DNA of 64,000 nucleotides. Origin: Pleurodeles waltl. Taxonomy: Eukaryota > Chordata > Amphibia > Caudata > Salamandridae. Positions 24,301-33,992 of the stretch are shown piece after piece. Under the pieces are notes generated by a model. That model was not told the DNA's origin and ran no database searches. It worked only from the letters and a program-made list of their open reading frames with translations. A program made the position numbers and the translations under genes. The stretch covers positions 343,421,844-343,485,843 of the forward strand of contig NC_090440.1 of the NCBI RefSeq assembly GCF_031143425.1, written 5' to 3'. The first letter of the stretch is position 1, and the number at the start of each line of letters is the position of its first letter.

Positions 24301-24378
24301 GGCGCGGACGGGCGCAGACGGGCTTGCCTCTGGCGCGCCTCCGGAGCGCCAGCTGCGCGTTCGCGCAGCGGCTGCCAT
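21323..24378 (-). pseudogene. LINE polyprotein: endonuclease plus reverse transcriptase, one frameshift
   Basis: The protein would nick target DNA and copy the LINE RNA by target-primed reverse transcription. The start is the ATG at 24378-24376. The first ~100 residues are basic and hold a Cys/His cluster (CFQAHPK then TCHSCKRIFHH). The endonuclease follows, with LVNARSIHKH, DVAFITETWM and, after the frame change, DYILLGDLNFH. The frame breaks near 23,700, where a small deletion is likely. The second frame is open to 21323. Counting from the Met at 23587, the reverse transcriptase spans about residues 300-560: LLDLSAAFDTV (Asp 395), GVPQGSSLSP (451-460) and YADDT (484-488). The C-terminus has the SRLDYGNTLY and LQRIQNASARL words typical of L2/CR1. 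Apart from the frameshift, the catalytic residues I can see are present. Confidence 0.9.
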
Positions 24379-26674
24379 AAGAGGGAGGAGGGGGGGAGGG
24401 GTCAGCTGGGGGCGAATGGGAGCTGGGGGGCGGGGGCGGGGGCGTTCAGGCGGTTGCGGCGGGAAAGCGGAAGGGAGGGGGGGGACAGGTAGCGGGAGAA
24501 GAGCTGGGGGAGGGGGGTTTAAGGGTGGTGGGAGGTGAGTTTTAGGAAGTTTGGGAGTTTAGGGAGAGAGATAGGAGTAAGGTTGGGAAGATAGGGGAGG
24601 GGGGTTGTAGAGGTGGGTGAGGGTGAGAGGTAGAGAGAAAGGATAGGAAGATAGGGGTGGTAACGGAGGGGGTGGCGAGTGGGGGGGAAGATAGAGAAAT
24701 AAGTAGATAGGAGGAGGTGGTGAGTGAGGGAGATAGATAGTGAGATAAAGAGATAGGTAGATTGGTAGATAGGAGGAGTGAGGGAGGCAGATAGCGAACG
24801 GGGTAGATAGGGGTGATACAGAGGAGGAGGCGAGTGAGGGAGAGAGATGAGACAGGAGCAGGAGGGCAGGCGCGGGGAGAGCAGAAGACGGAGGACGAAG
24901 AAGCAGAAGAACAGAAGACAGAAGATGAAGAGCAGAAGACAGAAGACGAAGAAGAGAAGACAGAAGACAGAAGATGAAGAACAGAAGACAGAAGACCACA
25001 GAAAAAGGTACAGGAGACGAAGAGCAGAAGACAGAAGACTACAGAAGAAGATAAAGAAGAAGAGGAGTGCAGAAGACAGAGAAATACAGATGAAGGTGAA
25101 GACGAGGAGCACAGAAGAGTACAGATGAAGGTGAAGAAGAGGAGCGCAGAAGACAGAAGGATACAGATGAAGAAGGAGAAGAGGGGCGGCTACCGGCAGA
25201 GGAAGGAGCCAAGAAGAGGGACAGAGAAGAAGAGGCACACGCGGGTCGCGGTGCAGAGGAGAGGCTGAGAAGCACACAGATGAAGAGAGAAGACGGGGAG
25301 CAGGAGCGAAAGAAGAGTACAGAAGAAGATTACAGAAGAGGAGCGAGGAGGAAGAACAGAGAAGGAGAAAAGAAGCAGGAGAGAGGGTGAGTAGCGCGGG
25401 GCAGGGCGAGGGGCTGGGAGGTGGGGGTACTTACTGCGAGGTGGCTGGGCGGTCTCAGGAACCTGGAGGAACTGTAGGAGCTGCAACGGCAGGGGGAGCG
25501 ACCTACCCTTGGGTCAAGGGTCGCTACCACTGTCGCGCAGCGGCCGCCATAAGAGGGAGGAGGGGGGGAAGGGGTCAGCTGGGGGCGAATGGGAGCTGGG
25601 GGGCGGGGGCGTGCAGGAGGTGGCGGCGGGAAAGCGGAAGGGAGGGGGGGGACAGGTAGAGGGAGAAGAGCTGGGGGAGGGGGGTTTAAGGGTGGTGGGG
25701 GTGAGTTTTAGGAAGTTTGGGAGTTTAAGGAGAGAGATAGGAGTAAGGTTGGGAAGATAGGGGAGGGGGGGTTGTAGAGGTGGGTGAGGGTGAGAGGTAG
25801 AGAGAAAGGATAGGAAGATAGGGGTGGTAACGGAGGGGGTGGCGAGTGGGGGGGAAGATAGAGAAATAGGTAGATAGGAGGAGGTGGTGAGTGAGGGAGA
25901 TAGATAGTGAGATAGAGAGATAGGTAGATTGGTAGATAGGAGGAGTGAGGGAGGCAGATAGCGAACGGGGAGGATAGGGGTGATACAGAGGGGGAGGAGA
26001 GTGAGGGAGAGAGATGAGACAGGAGCAGGAGGGCAGGCGCGGGGAGAGCAGAAGACGGAGGACGAAGAAGCAGAAGAACAGAAGACAGAAGATGAAGAGC
26101 AGAAGACAGAAGACGAAGAAGAGAAGACAGAAGATGAAGAACAGAATACAGAAGACCACAGAAGAAGGTACAGGAGACGAAGAGCAGAAGACAGAAGACT
26201 ACAGAAGAAGATAAAGAAGAAGAGGATCGCAGAAGACAGAGAAATACAGATGAAGGTGAAGACGAGGAGCACAGAAGAGTACATATGAAGGTGAAGAAGA
26301 GGAGCGCAGAAGACAGAAGGATACAGATGAAGAAGGAGAAGAGGGGCGGCGAGCGGCAGAGGAAGGAGCCAAGAAGAGGGACAGAGAAGAAGAGGGACAC
26401 GCGGGTCGCGGTGCAGAGGAGAGGCTGAGAAGCACACAGATGAAGAGAGAAGACGGGGAGCAGGAGCAAAAGAAGAGTACAGAAGAAGATTACAGAAGAG
26501 GAGCGAGGAGGAAGAACAGAGAAGGAGAAAAGAAGCAGGAGAGAGGGTGAGTAGCGCAGGGCAGGGCGAGGGGCTGGGAGGTGGGGGGTACTTACTGCGA
26601 GGTGGCTGGGCGGTCTCAGGAACCTGGAGGAGCTGGAGGAGCTGCAACGGCAGGGGGAGCGACCTACCCTTGGG
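24361..26674 (-). repeat. Two tandem LINE 5' UTR units, polypyrimidine on sense strand
   Basis: The segments 24361-25532 and 25533-26674 are direct repeats with a shift of about 1160-1172 bp. Each starts (plus strand) at TCGCGCAGCGGC and ends at GGGAGCGACCTACCC. They differ by scattered substitutions and small indels. About 700 bp of each (for example 24840-25390) is almost pure purine on the plus strand, with AGAAGACAGAAGAC-type and GATAGGTAGATTGG-type words. The long minus-strand frames (252, 377 and 327 residues) are Leu/Ser/Pro-rich translations of this tract and are not called as genes. Tandem monomers in a LINE 5' UTR often carry its promoter, as in mouse L1. Confidence 0.85.
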
Positions 26675-26689
26675 AGTGGGAGTGGAACC

Positions 26690-29256
26690 AAACCTATATA
26701 TTGTGGAGTAGAATGTAATGTCTACGATACTGAAACCAGACCTAAATAGTGTGGGGAAGAATGTAATTATTTGTTTTCATCAATGCATGCATGCTTTGAG
26801 TTATTTTAACAAACTTCTTCCATAAGCTTTATCTTCTGTGTCCAATAATGCTACAAGATGGTTGCAAGTAGGATTTGAGTGGTGACTTTTTGAAAAAAGT
26901 GGACAGAGGAAAGAGCCTTGCCTGAATTCTACGACTAAAGATGATTGAAATGATAAACTAAAGAGTTAACCACGATACTCAAAAGTTCAAATCTACTTTA
27001 AACAGTTAGTTGGGTATTCCATTTGGGGAAGGGATACCCCTTGATCTGCCCTGCTTCATAATGAATCTTTAGCATTGGGTATTCATTATCTCTCCCTTAT
27101 AAATTGCACTTTGCTCATGTGTGGTAAATGTGGCTGAGATTCTTGGGTACTCATCAGAATACAATTGCAGTATATGAAGTTTCAATGTCTCAACGTTAAC
27201 CCCATTTTTGGTTTCACCATATTGGCAATCATCGAAAATTCCAGAACTTGCTTTGACCTTTTAATTTGGTTTGGTATGTCTTTAAATAAAATCTGCCACT
27301 GAGTTTCTAGGTAGTTCCTTTTTTAGGTTTCACCTGCAGAGAACTTGTGCTGTGCTTGTGAAATCTTTTGAATTAAATATAAATCTTGAAACAGGCTTAC
27401 ATCCAGCCTTGTTAGATTTTGTCTCCACTGCTCTTGCACTGTGCTTGAAGAATCTATTGTATTCAATATAAATATTAAAAGGGGCTTACATCCCGCCTTG
27501 CTTTTCATTGGTCCCTGTGCTTGTCACTTACTTTTTCTCTGTTTCTATTGGCTGTACCATATGTCCTGCATTTACCAATGCTTTTTCCAAGTGGGTTTGG
27601 TCTTATCAATGTCCCAAGACCCATGTACTGTTTCCATCTGCTTTGGTGGAACTCACAGTTCTTTGTTTATCTGCACATATTTGTTTTCATTCACATTGGT
27701 GAAACTCGTCTACATTTCTTTATCTGCACCCATTTCTTTAATTAACTTTCCCTATCTGCACACATTTGTTTGTTTGTTAGTAACAGACTCCTGTTTCCAT
27801 ACTTTAGCCCATGCTTTTGAACATTTTTTTGAGGCAGCACTCCTGTGTACCTTTATTTGTTTTACAAGGCTTTTAATATTTATTTGGGCCATTAAATTAA
27901 CTTTCCCTGTCTGTACGCAGTGCTGGCATGGGCTCCTTTTAATGTTTGTATACTTTTGCCCTTGAAGTTGAAAAAATATTCTTCTGGCAGCATGCATGTC
28001 CACATTTGTTTGTTCATATGACACTTAAGTGTGCTCTTTTTGGTTGTTTGTCCAACAATGTATTAAATGGAGCTCAGGCTCCTTTTAAAAATATTTTTTT
28101 TGCTTATAATTCTCATTTTCTGAAATTAAATTTAGGCATGCACCCTTATATTTGACATTACACGTATTTAAAACTGCTGGCAAACTGAACGCAAAGCTTT
28201 TTCTATTTAAAACTCCAGTGATTTAATGTGGCCGGCACTTTAACATATTTTAATACACGGGCAGACATTTGTAACTTGAAACCTTGATCACATTTCTTTA
28301 CAGGAAAAAGTCACCCACATTCTAACACTTGAAGAAATGCTTCGGTTTCTCTTTGAAGGGGAAAAAATATACAAGCCATTCACTGTTGAAACAGTCTTCA
28401 CTACCAAAACAACACAATACCTTCCATTCGCTGGAAAAAAGCGGCCACATTCTAACACTTGTAAAAATGCTTCATGTTCTTTTTAAGGGGGAAAAACACT
28501 TCTTTGTTATCTGACAAACAATTTATTACATGCATGCTTCCCCTGTCAGTCCACAGTCGTATTGTGCTTCTAACCTATGTAAGTTCTGATTATTTTGGGC
28601 TCAGAACTCCTTTTAACTCAACTTTGTGGTATTTATAATGCACATTAAAGCAAAAAATGTATTGTTACCACACAGGGATACATTTATGTGTTTACCCCAC
28701 ACTCCCTTTAATGCATGGATTGTTTTAGCACGCGTTTCAAGGTTGGTGGCAGCTTCATTCTTTCATTTGTAACCACAAAATGTATTTAATCAATACATTT
28801 CTTTCTTCAACCAACCCTTTCAATATTACATAGGTTCTTTACATAACTTTCCATGCCTGCACACTATGTTACTGCATTGAAGTGGAACTGTTTTTAACTA
28901 CTGTTTGCAGACTTTTTCGCATGCATTTAATGGTATGCTTTTCATGGCAGCAAGCACGACTACATTTTTTTATCACACACTTTTATTAATTTAACAGAGG
29001 TTCAGTAACTTATATTGCGCAACTACTCCCAATCTACAAAAAAGGAAAATAATTATTAATCACATAGGCGAAACCTAATGCATTTACCAGTGTTCTTATA
29101 TAGCCAGAAAGCAGTCTCCTAACGAAACAAGTACCACACCAAAGGTGCTCGGGTAATCAAAAAGGACATTTTTTTCTTGCCCTAGCCCAAATGCAGGTGT
29201 CTATTAGATATGAATAGGTCCCCTGACTTCTACTGGCATGCTTCATTATAGGTGGC
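26690..29256. other. No gene seen; AT-rich repeat-like sequence
   Basis: The 174-residue frame at 27441-27965 lacks a domain and lies in a region with internal duplication (see 27351-27500). Words such as CACATTTGTTTGTT and GCATGCATGT recur through 27600-28900, suggesting an old repeat of unknown class. 28990-29256 is AT-rich with nothing recognised. Confidence 0.4.
27351..27500. repeat. Two-copy ~90-bp direct repeat
   Basis: GTGCTTGTGAAATCTTTTG with AAATATAAATCTTGAAACAG (from 27351) is repeated 90 bp later as GTGCTTGAAGAATCTATTG with CAATATAAATATTAAAAGG. Both end in GGCTTACATCC(A/C)GCCTTG. Confidence 0.75.
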
Positions 29257-29304
29257 TGTAATGCTATTAATTGTGTTGCTCAATGTTCACCAGGAGCACA
29301 TTAT

Positions 29305-29933
29305 GGGGGTCATTCTGACCCTGGTGGTAATTACCGCCATGGCAGAGGTTGGCGGTAGCACCGCCAACAGGCTGGCGGTGCTCCGCCGGGCATTCTGACC
29401 GCGGCGGTACAGCCGCGGGCAGAAGCGGAAAGCCGGCGGTGTACCGCCGACTTTCCGCTGCCCATGGGAATCCGCCATGGCGGCGCAGCTTGCTGCGCCG
29501 CCATGGGGATTCTGACAGCCCATACCGCCATCCTGTTCCTGGCGGTTCACCCGCCAGGAACAGGATGGCGGTATGGGGTGTCGTGGGGCCCCTGGGGGCC
29601 CCTGCAGTGCCCATGCCAATGGCATGGGCACTGCAGGGGCCCCCGTAAGAGGGCCCCACAAAGAATTTCAGTGTCTGCTTTGCAGACACTGAAATTCGCG
29701 ACGGGTGCAACTGCACCCGTCGCACCTTCCCACTCCGCCGGCTCCATTCTGAGCCGGCTTCCTCGTGGGAAGGGTGTTTCCCGCTGGGCTGGCGGGCGGA
29801 CTTTCGGCGGTCGCCCGCCAGCCCAGTGGGAAAGCCAGAATGACCGCTGCGGTCTTTTGATCGCGGAGCGGTCTTTCGGCGGGAACCGCTTGGCGGGCGG
29901 CGACCGCCGTCCGCCGCGGTCAAAATCACCCCC
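29305..29933 (-). mobile_element. Serial-hairpin MITE in the 5' LTR (copy A)
   Basis: It starts GGGGGTCATTCTGACC and ends GGTCAAAATCACCCCC, flanked by the direct triplet TAT (29302-29304 and 29934-29936), a 3-bp target duplication as in PIF/Harbinger transposons. The inside is a row of hairpins. It aligns with the complement of 33119-33708 over its whole length but with many differences, so it is the same family in opposite orientation and a different subfamily. Open frames on both strands follow from GC-rich palindromes. Confidence 0.85.
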
Positions 29934-29952
29934 TATATGTTTTGTTTAGTTT

Positions 29953-30164
29953 AGCTGCCTATTGGCTTTGACATGGCGTTAGCCATTACATTCTGTATTT
30001 AGGTCAGCTGCCTATTGGCTTTGACATGGTATTAGAAATTACATTCTGTATTCAGTTTAGCTGCCTATTGGCTTTGACATGGCATTAGACATTACATTTG
30101 ATATTTCGGTTAGCTGCCTATTGGCTTTAACGTGGAGTTAGACGTTGCAGTTGAGACATTGCAG
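29953..30164 (+). repeat. 53-bp tandem repeats in 5' LTR U3, four units
   Basis: AGCTGCCTATTGGCTTT occurs at 29953, 30006, 30059 and 30112, an exact 53-bp period. Each unit carries CTATTGGCT, an inverted CCAAT box, followed by GACATGGCATTAG-like sequence. Tandem U3 repeats with factor sites are typical LTR enhancers, and this role is inferred here. Confidence 0.9.
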
Positions 30165-31231
30165 ATGAGCTGTGCTTTTCCAAGCTGTGTTTTTCCACAT
30201 GATAGACCAAGCTGTGTTTTTCACACCAGACCCTAGCTGATAAGAGCACATAGATTTTGTGTTTACCTCTCAATCCAGTCTGAGAACGAGTGAGGTGCAG
30301 AGAATTGGCCACTCTCCAAGTTTCTTCGGTTCTCACACTGAGTTTGCCTTTAAGGATGACTCTGGACTACAGCAGAGTTAGATTGAATCTGCTTGACTTC
30401 AGACAGGAACGGAGACGTCAGTTGCCTGTCTCATGTTTGGGTAGATAATCTCTTTCTCGCAGTTGACCGGAGTCATCAACTTGCAGACCCCAGAAAGATG
30501 AGGCAGTAAAAGGCCCTACGGTGATGCAATTTTTACTTTTATAGTTTGCTTTGAAGTTATGCTATAATATAATCACATGTATTTGCTGTGTACATTGCAA
30601 CTGAGGAGTACTTTGATATATTTTGCTTTCATTGCTGCGACTACTTTTGAACGTGTGCTGCCAATCTACTAATTGTGTCTCAGAGGAACCTCGTGGTGAA
30701 GTAATAATAACAATAAATGTCTTCTTTAAACTCAGAAGTGCTTTCCAGAGAGGTTCTGTAAGCTCGGTTATGAGATAAGAGCAGGAAAGCAGAACATTTT
30801 GGCGTGAGTCAGCTGTCTGGGAGTCAAATTGGATATTGGAAGTGCACGATTTAAAAGTGTAATTGTTTTTTTTTTTTGTTTAGAGAATTAAAGTAGCACG
30901 GCAGACCATGTTTGAAAATGCATGTGAAGTTAAACTGCCTTATGGTGCTGTTAGAAACATGTTTTCTTGTTTATCAGGACAGTGTGAGTCTTGGGATGAG
31001 TGCTGTGATAAAGCATATTCAGAAAATGTGCCTTTTGAAAGAAATGATGTTCCTTTTGTCACAAGTAAAACAAAAGATTTTAGAGTTTCTTACAGTTTGC
31101 ACTAAGCAAGAGACACCGAGTTGCATGAGCTTGTTTGATTTTTGGAAACAGTATAGCCTTCATCTGAGTGAAATCTTAACACTTTGGTATAAAGTAACTA
31201 GGAAAAACATGAGCAGCTGCGCACTTTTGAT

Positions 31232-32314
31232 TTGGCAAATGAAATAATTCAGACTTCAGGTTTCTGCGCAGTGCAAGAGGGAAACACTGATTTACATGTA
31301 AATCAGGAACAGGGGAGGACAAGAGTGCCCCTGGAACTTTGGAGTAAGCTTTTGACTTGTTATCAGTGGGTGATGAGTTCACCTAACTCTCACAGTTTAG
31401 GACAGGCACAGGAGGCTAGTATCATACACTGGATCTGGTACATGCAAGACAGGGCTAGAGGCACTGCAGCCCTACATGAACAGGTGTCACAAGCCCCTTT
31501 TCAGAATGAGGAGAGTGTGCAGGAAGTGCCACAGGTAAAAGAGTTACCAGTGAAATTGAGTGTACCATTTGAATTTGTGTCCCCTGAGGATAAAAAGCAT
31601 GTTTGTTTGACTAATGATTCATTGACTGAAGAGTTGTTGTCTAGCACAGGAGAAGGAACAGTGTTGTACAATGTGTGTCAGACTTTAAAGCAAGAGCTGC
31701 CTGAGATGTGTCATTTTTACATTGATTCTTGGTTCACTGCCAATGGTTTAGCCGATTGGTCTTCAATCAATCAATCAATCATAATATTTATTAAGCGCGC
31801 TATGTACCCGTCAGGGTTTCGAGGCGCTGAGGGGGGGGGGGGGGGGGCTTGTACATAACTGGTTCAATTCCCTTGCAGATGTTAAAGAGAAAGATTCAGA
31901 GTCTGAAGTGTCCACCTAGAATTCTGATTTAGTGTGGATGGCTAAGAGGGTGCACCAGAAATGTGGACATCTGGGAGAAAAAGCCACTTACAGGTGGGCA
32001 GAGATTAGAGAAATGCTCATTCCCCTAGATTTGATAATAACTGTGCAGCACGCACAAGAGAGATCTGTCCCACAAACAGTCAAAAATCAGTTGGAGAGAG
32101 GAAAGTTACCAGGAGAGATATGGCAAATTGATCGGGTTTTAGGGGGAGTAATTGCTGCAGATTGCCAAGGAGAAATCAAAATTATGCTGATAACTAGAAA
32201 AGAATCTGATTTATTCATACAGATTGGAGACAGAATTGCCCAGCTTGTCAAAAGTGCAATGAATGGAGGTTTGGTAAAGAAGGAGTCTGCCCCAGCCCTT
32301 CTGACAGTGCAATG
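31232..32314 (+). pseudogene. Decayed retroviral pol: RNase H, integrase N-terminus, dUTPase
   Basis: The first frame (31232-31765) is unrecognised at its start and ends with CHFYIDSWFTANGLADW, an RNase H-type segment. It is broken there by a LINE 3' fragment (31762-31847), then resumes with stops near 31917-31932. The second frame (31932-32314) opens with an integrase zinc-binding-like region, HQKCGHLGEKATYRWAE, whose expected CxxC pair is lost. PGEIWQID follows, the start of the integrase core. It then passes directly into dUTPase-like sequence: GVIAADCQGEIKIMLI and IQIGDRIAQLV, resembling motifs 3 and 4 of trimeric dUTPases. The integrase core and most of dUTPase are absent. The product cannot be functional. 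A third frame at 30908-31247, possibly a gag remnant, is not recognisable. Confidence 0.75.
31762..31847 (+). mobile_element. LINE 3'-end fragment inserted in pol remnant
   Basis: TCAATCAATCAATC, then TATTTATTAAGCGCGCTATG, CCCGTCAGGGTTTCGAGGCGCTGA and a 17-base G run match the complement of the 3' end of the LINE at 21243-21305. It interrupts the RNase H-like frame. It could be a 5'-truncated LINE or a SINE sharing the LINE tail. Confidence 0.75.
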
Positions 32315-33118
32315 AAAGGGAAGCTGTGGTGCAGCAGATAAAAACCTCAGTGCTAAGGTGTGGGTTGAAGCCCCAAATGACCCTCCAGAACCTGCAGAAA
32401 TTATAACAAAGGGCCCCAAAAACATCCTGCTGATTATAAAACAAGGATGTTATTTGCAAGAAAAGTAATACTTTTTTCTTTTGCAGATCCTACCACGTCT
32501 CGCCACTAACCATGAGTGTGGTCTCCCTTTGGGTGTGTGCGTGTGGGGTCGGGAGAGGGACCGAACCCCCAACCTGAACCTGATTGATTAAAGTACAAGC
32601 ACCATGGATCCATTTTGCGCAACTGGCGCCTTCAGTTCAAGTTCAACTTGTTTGATTACATTCTTCCACTGGAACTAAGCAACCTTACCAGTTAACTGTC
32701 TGTGTTTTTTCGTATGGAGCTCTGAATTTCGCTTACATTCCAGCAAACCTTTCAGGTGGACCGTGCACCTTTACATGAGTAGAACTCTTGCTACATCAAC
32801 TTGTTTTTTTAGAGACACTCAGAGTATATAAGTTTCAGTCTTTTCTATGTAGATGTATCTGATGTGAAAGGTTATGAGGTCAATATGTTAATCCACTTCC
32901 ACTGCTTTACAGTGATTGCTTTTATCATTCAAATCTGATTTGCTTATGTTTTTTTTGTTGATGTTTTAGTTTTTTTGTTTTTGTTTGAAATAAGAGGCAT
33001 GTAAACAAAAATTCATTGGTCATAGGGTGGAATGTGATGCTATTAATTGTGTTTGACTAATGACTGTGTTTCACCACTGCGCATATTAGTTGCTCAATGT
33101 TCACCAGTAGCACATTAT

Positions 33119-33708
33119 GGCGGTCATTCTGACCGCGCCGCCCGCCATGCGGTCACCGCCAAATGGCCGCTCCGCGGTCAGGAGACCGCGGATGCCATTC
33201 TGGCTTTCCCGCTGGGCCGGCGGGCGACCGCCAAAAGGCCGCCCGCCGGCCCAGCGGGAAAGCCCCTGCAACATAGAAGCCGGCTCCGAATGGAGCCGGC
33301 GGTGTTGCAGGGGTGCGACGGGTGCAGTAGCACCCGTTGCGATTTTCACTGGCTGCAAAGCAGACAGTGAAAATCTTCATGGGGCCCTGTTAGGGACCCC
33401 TGCACTGCCCATGCCAGTGGCATGGGCAGTGCAGGGGCCCCCAGGGGCCCCACAACACCCGTTCCCGCCATCCTGGTTCTGGCGGTGTAAACCGCCAGAA
33501 ACAGGCTGGCGGGAAGGGGGTCGGAATCCCCATGGCGGCGCTGCAAGCAGCGCCGCCATGGAGGATTCCCTGGGCCAGGGGAAAACCGTCGGGAAACCGC
33601 TGGTTCCCCTTTTCTGACCGCGGCTTTACCGCCACGGTCAGAATGGCCCTGGAAGCACCGCCAGCCTGTTGGCGGTGCTTCCGTTGCCCTCGGGTTGGAA
33701 TGAGGGCC
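33119..33708 (+). mobile_element. Serial-hairpin MITE in the 3' LTR (copy B)
   Basis: It starts GGCGGTCATTCTGACC and ends GGTTGGAATGAGGGCC, with the direct triplet TAT at 33116-33118 and 33709-33711. It is very similar, in the same orientation, to copy C at 6154-6778, and more distantly similar, in opposite orientation, to copy A at 29305-29933. Hairpins tile the element; one arm pair at 33341-33375 has a mismatch that is intact in copies A and C. Confidence 0.87.
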
Positions 33709-33727
33709 TATATGTTTTATTCAGTTT

Positions 33728-33992
33728 AGCTGCCTATTGGCTTTGACATGGCGTTAGCCATTACATTCTGTTTTCAGGTCAGCTGCCTATTGGCTTTAAC
33801 ATGGCATTAAACATTACATTTAGTATTTAGGTTAGCTGCTTATTGGCTTTGACATGGCATTAGACATTACAATCTGTATTCAGTTTAGCTGCCTATTGGC
33901 TTTGACATGGCATTAGAGATTACATTTGATGTTTAGGTTAGCTGCCTAGTGGCTTTGACGTGGAGTTAGACATTGCAGTTGCGACATTGCAG
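33728..33992 (+). repeat. 53-bp tandem repeats in 3' LTR U3, five units
   Basis: AGCTGCCTATTGG-like unit starts occur at 33728, 33781, 33834, 33887 and 33940, an exact 53-bp period. There is one unit more than in the 5' LTR. The last unit has CTAGTGGCT in place of CTATTGGCT, which loses the CCAAT box. Confidence 0.9.

Larger units (their letters stand above)
21240..26680 (-). mobile_element. Near full-length L2/CR1-like LINE
   Basis: Reading the minus strand, the order is two tandem 5' UTR units (26674 to 24379), one long coding region (24378 to 21323) and a short 3' UTR ending near 21243 in an AT-rich tail. The 3' end includes the complement of TTTATAAAGCGCGCTACTCACCCG, which recurs as a fragment at 31762-31847. 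A single coding frame with apurinic endonuclease followed by reverse transcriptase is the layout of the Jockey/CR1/L2 group. CpG content is high and only one clear frameshift is visible, so this copy is probably young. No clear target duplication was found. Confidence 0.88.
29257..30796 (+). mobile_element. 5' LTR of the ERV-like element
   Basis: It begins TGTAATGCTATTAATTGTG and ends AAAGCAGAACA. It contains an inserted MITE (29305-29933), four 53-bp tandem units each with an inverted CCAAT box (from 29953) and AATAAA at 30712-30717 near the 3' end, fitting a U3-R-U5 order. It matches 33033-34624 except for scattered substitutions, one extra 53-bp unit in the 3' LTR and a ~40-bp stretch before the MITE that only the 3' LTR has. 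Confidence 0.88.

Noticed and set aside
24519..26691. Minus-strand open frames of 252, 377 and 327 residues, Leu/Ser/Pro-rich with a membrane-protein look
   Set aside because: They are translations of the polypyrimidine strand of the tandem LINE 5' UTR units. The same tract is open in several frames and shows no domain.
29953..30164. Regular 53-bp repeats as a CRISPR array
   Set aside because: There are no unique spacers: the whole unit repeats, within an LTR of an animal retroelement.
30800..30817. Assigning the primer tRNA of the ERV-like element
   Set aside because: The sequence after TGG does not match a tRNA 3' end I can name with confidence, so only a candidate site is given.
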